A program made the position numbers and the translations under genes. Shown here one piece after another: positions 27,587 through 27,669 of a DNA stretch of 27,669 nt. The stretch is from IMG/VR virus record IMGVR_UViG_3300044695_000735, positions 1 to 27,669 of that record; one strand, given 5' to 3'. Under the pieces are notes generated by a model. The model made no database searches, was not told the DNA's origin, and saw only the letters and a program-made list of their open reading frames with translations. This DNA comes from a virus. Numbering within the stretch: position 1 is the stretch's first letter; the number at the start of each line of letters is the position of its first letter.

Positions 27587-27669
27587 TTATAACATTTTAA
27601 TTGTAAAATATGTCAATAACACTACCCATAAGATAAAGCCTATGAGTAATGCTCTTTTTTCGTTATTCG
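27587..27669 (-). CDS. Partial one-TM protein, holin candidate (cut by window edge)
   Basis: A frame reaching off the right edge gives the C-terminal 26 residues: NNEKRALLIGFILWVVLLTY followed by FTIKML and a stop (TAA at 27587-27589), 2 bases above the endolysin start. One membrane span is visible; the start is outside the window. Small TM protein next to endolysin suggests holin or a similar lysis protein. Confidence 0.5.
   Translation of the reverse strand, partial: NNEKRALLIGFILWVVLLTYFTIKML

Noticed and set aside
1-27669. CRISPR array, IS elements, tRNA/rRNA genes, integrase or lysogeny repressor
   Set aside because: No repeat-spacer pattern, transposase, attachment repeat, RNA gene or recombinase was seen in the window.

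Overview
This AT-rich window (roughly one third G+C by eye) is part of the genome of a tailed dsDNA phage. All credible genes lie on the minus strand, tightly packed with short start/stop overlaps, so the window is read from right (27669) to left (1). Host signs point to Bacteroidota, probably a flavobacterium-like host: minus-strand promoter candidates match the Bacteroidota pattern TTG-N(17-23)-TAnnTTTG, Shine-Dalgarno sequences are not apparent, and there is a replication protein of the Bacteroidota-phage DUF4373 type. A tape-measure protein, tail-tube and tail-joining candidates and a small tail-chaperone gene indicate a long non-contractile tail (siphovirus-like). No integrase, repressor, tRNA, IS element or CRISPR array was seen. 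Both ends of the window cut genes.

Layout in transcription order. (1) 27669-25128: a partial one-TM protein (holin candidate), an M15-peptidase endolysin with EF-hand-like loops, a DEDD exonuclease with a zinc ribbon, a MazG-like mini-protein, a GIY-YIG homing endonuclease and a small HExxH protein. (2) 25125-25011: regulatory region with two tandem copies of a 10-bp repeat and a good Bacteroidota promoter. (3) 25010-20665: small proteins, an ERF single-strand-annealing protein, an HTH protein, a stand-alone DnaA domain IV protein, a structured leader, a DUF4373 replication protein, a possible helicase-loader-position protein and a VRR-NUC nuclease. (4) 20686-17395: a sigma-70-like factor, a small membrane protein and a sugar cassette (left-handed beta-helix transferase, GT2, GT4). 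(5) 17391-14338: HNH nuclease, small basic protein, putative small terminase, DNA methyltransferase and large terminase. (6) 14336-14070: a second regulatory region that repeats the elements of region 2, with a 25-codon leader ORF and a hairpin terminator. (7) 14057-1: virion genes, with tail genes (chaperone, tail completion, two large tail proteins, tape measure) before head genes (protease, scaffold, major capsid, tail tube candidate, portal, connector, tail terminator), then a fibre-like gene running off the window.

How it works together: ERF, DnaA-IV-like, DUF4373 and VRR-NUC proteins would run recombination-linked replication. The sigma-like factor is placed to switch on later genes, and the shared repeats at 25.1 kb and 14.3 kb suggest that one regulator acts on both units. 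TerS, TerL and HNH package DNA into a capsid built from MCP, scaffold and protease. Endolysin and holin candidates release progeny. The sugar cassette may decorate the virion or host surface. No stretch over 300 bases lacks a gene; the largest gaps (3937-4135, 14226-14337, 25011-25127, 22454-22548) all hold regulatory-looking structure.
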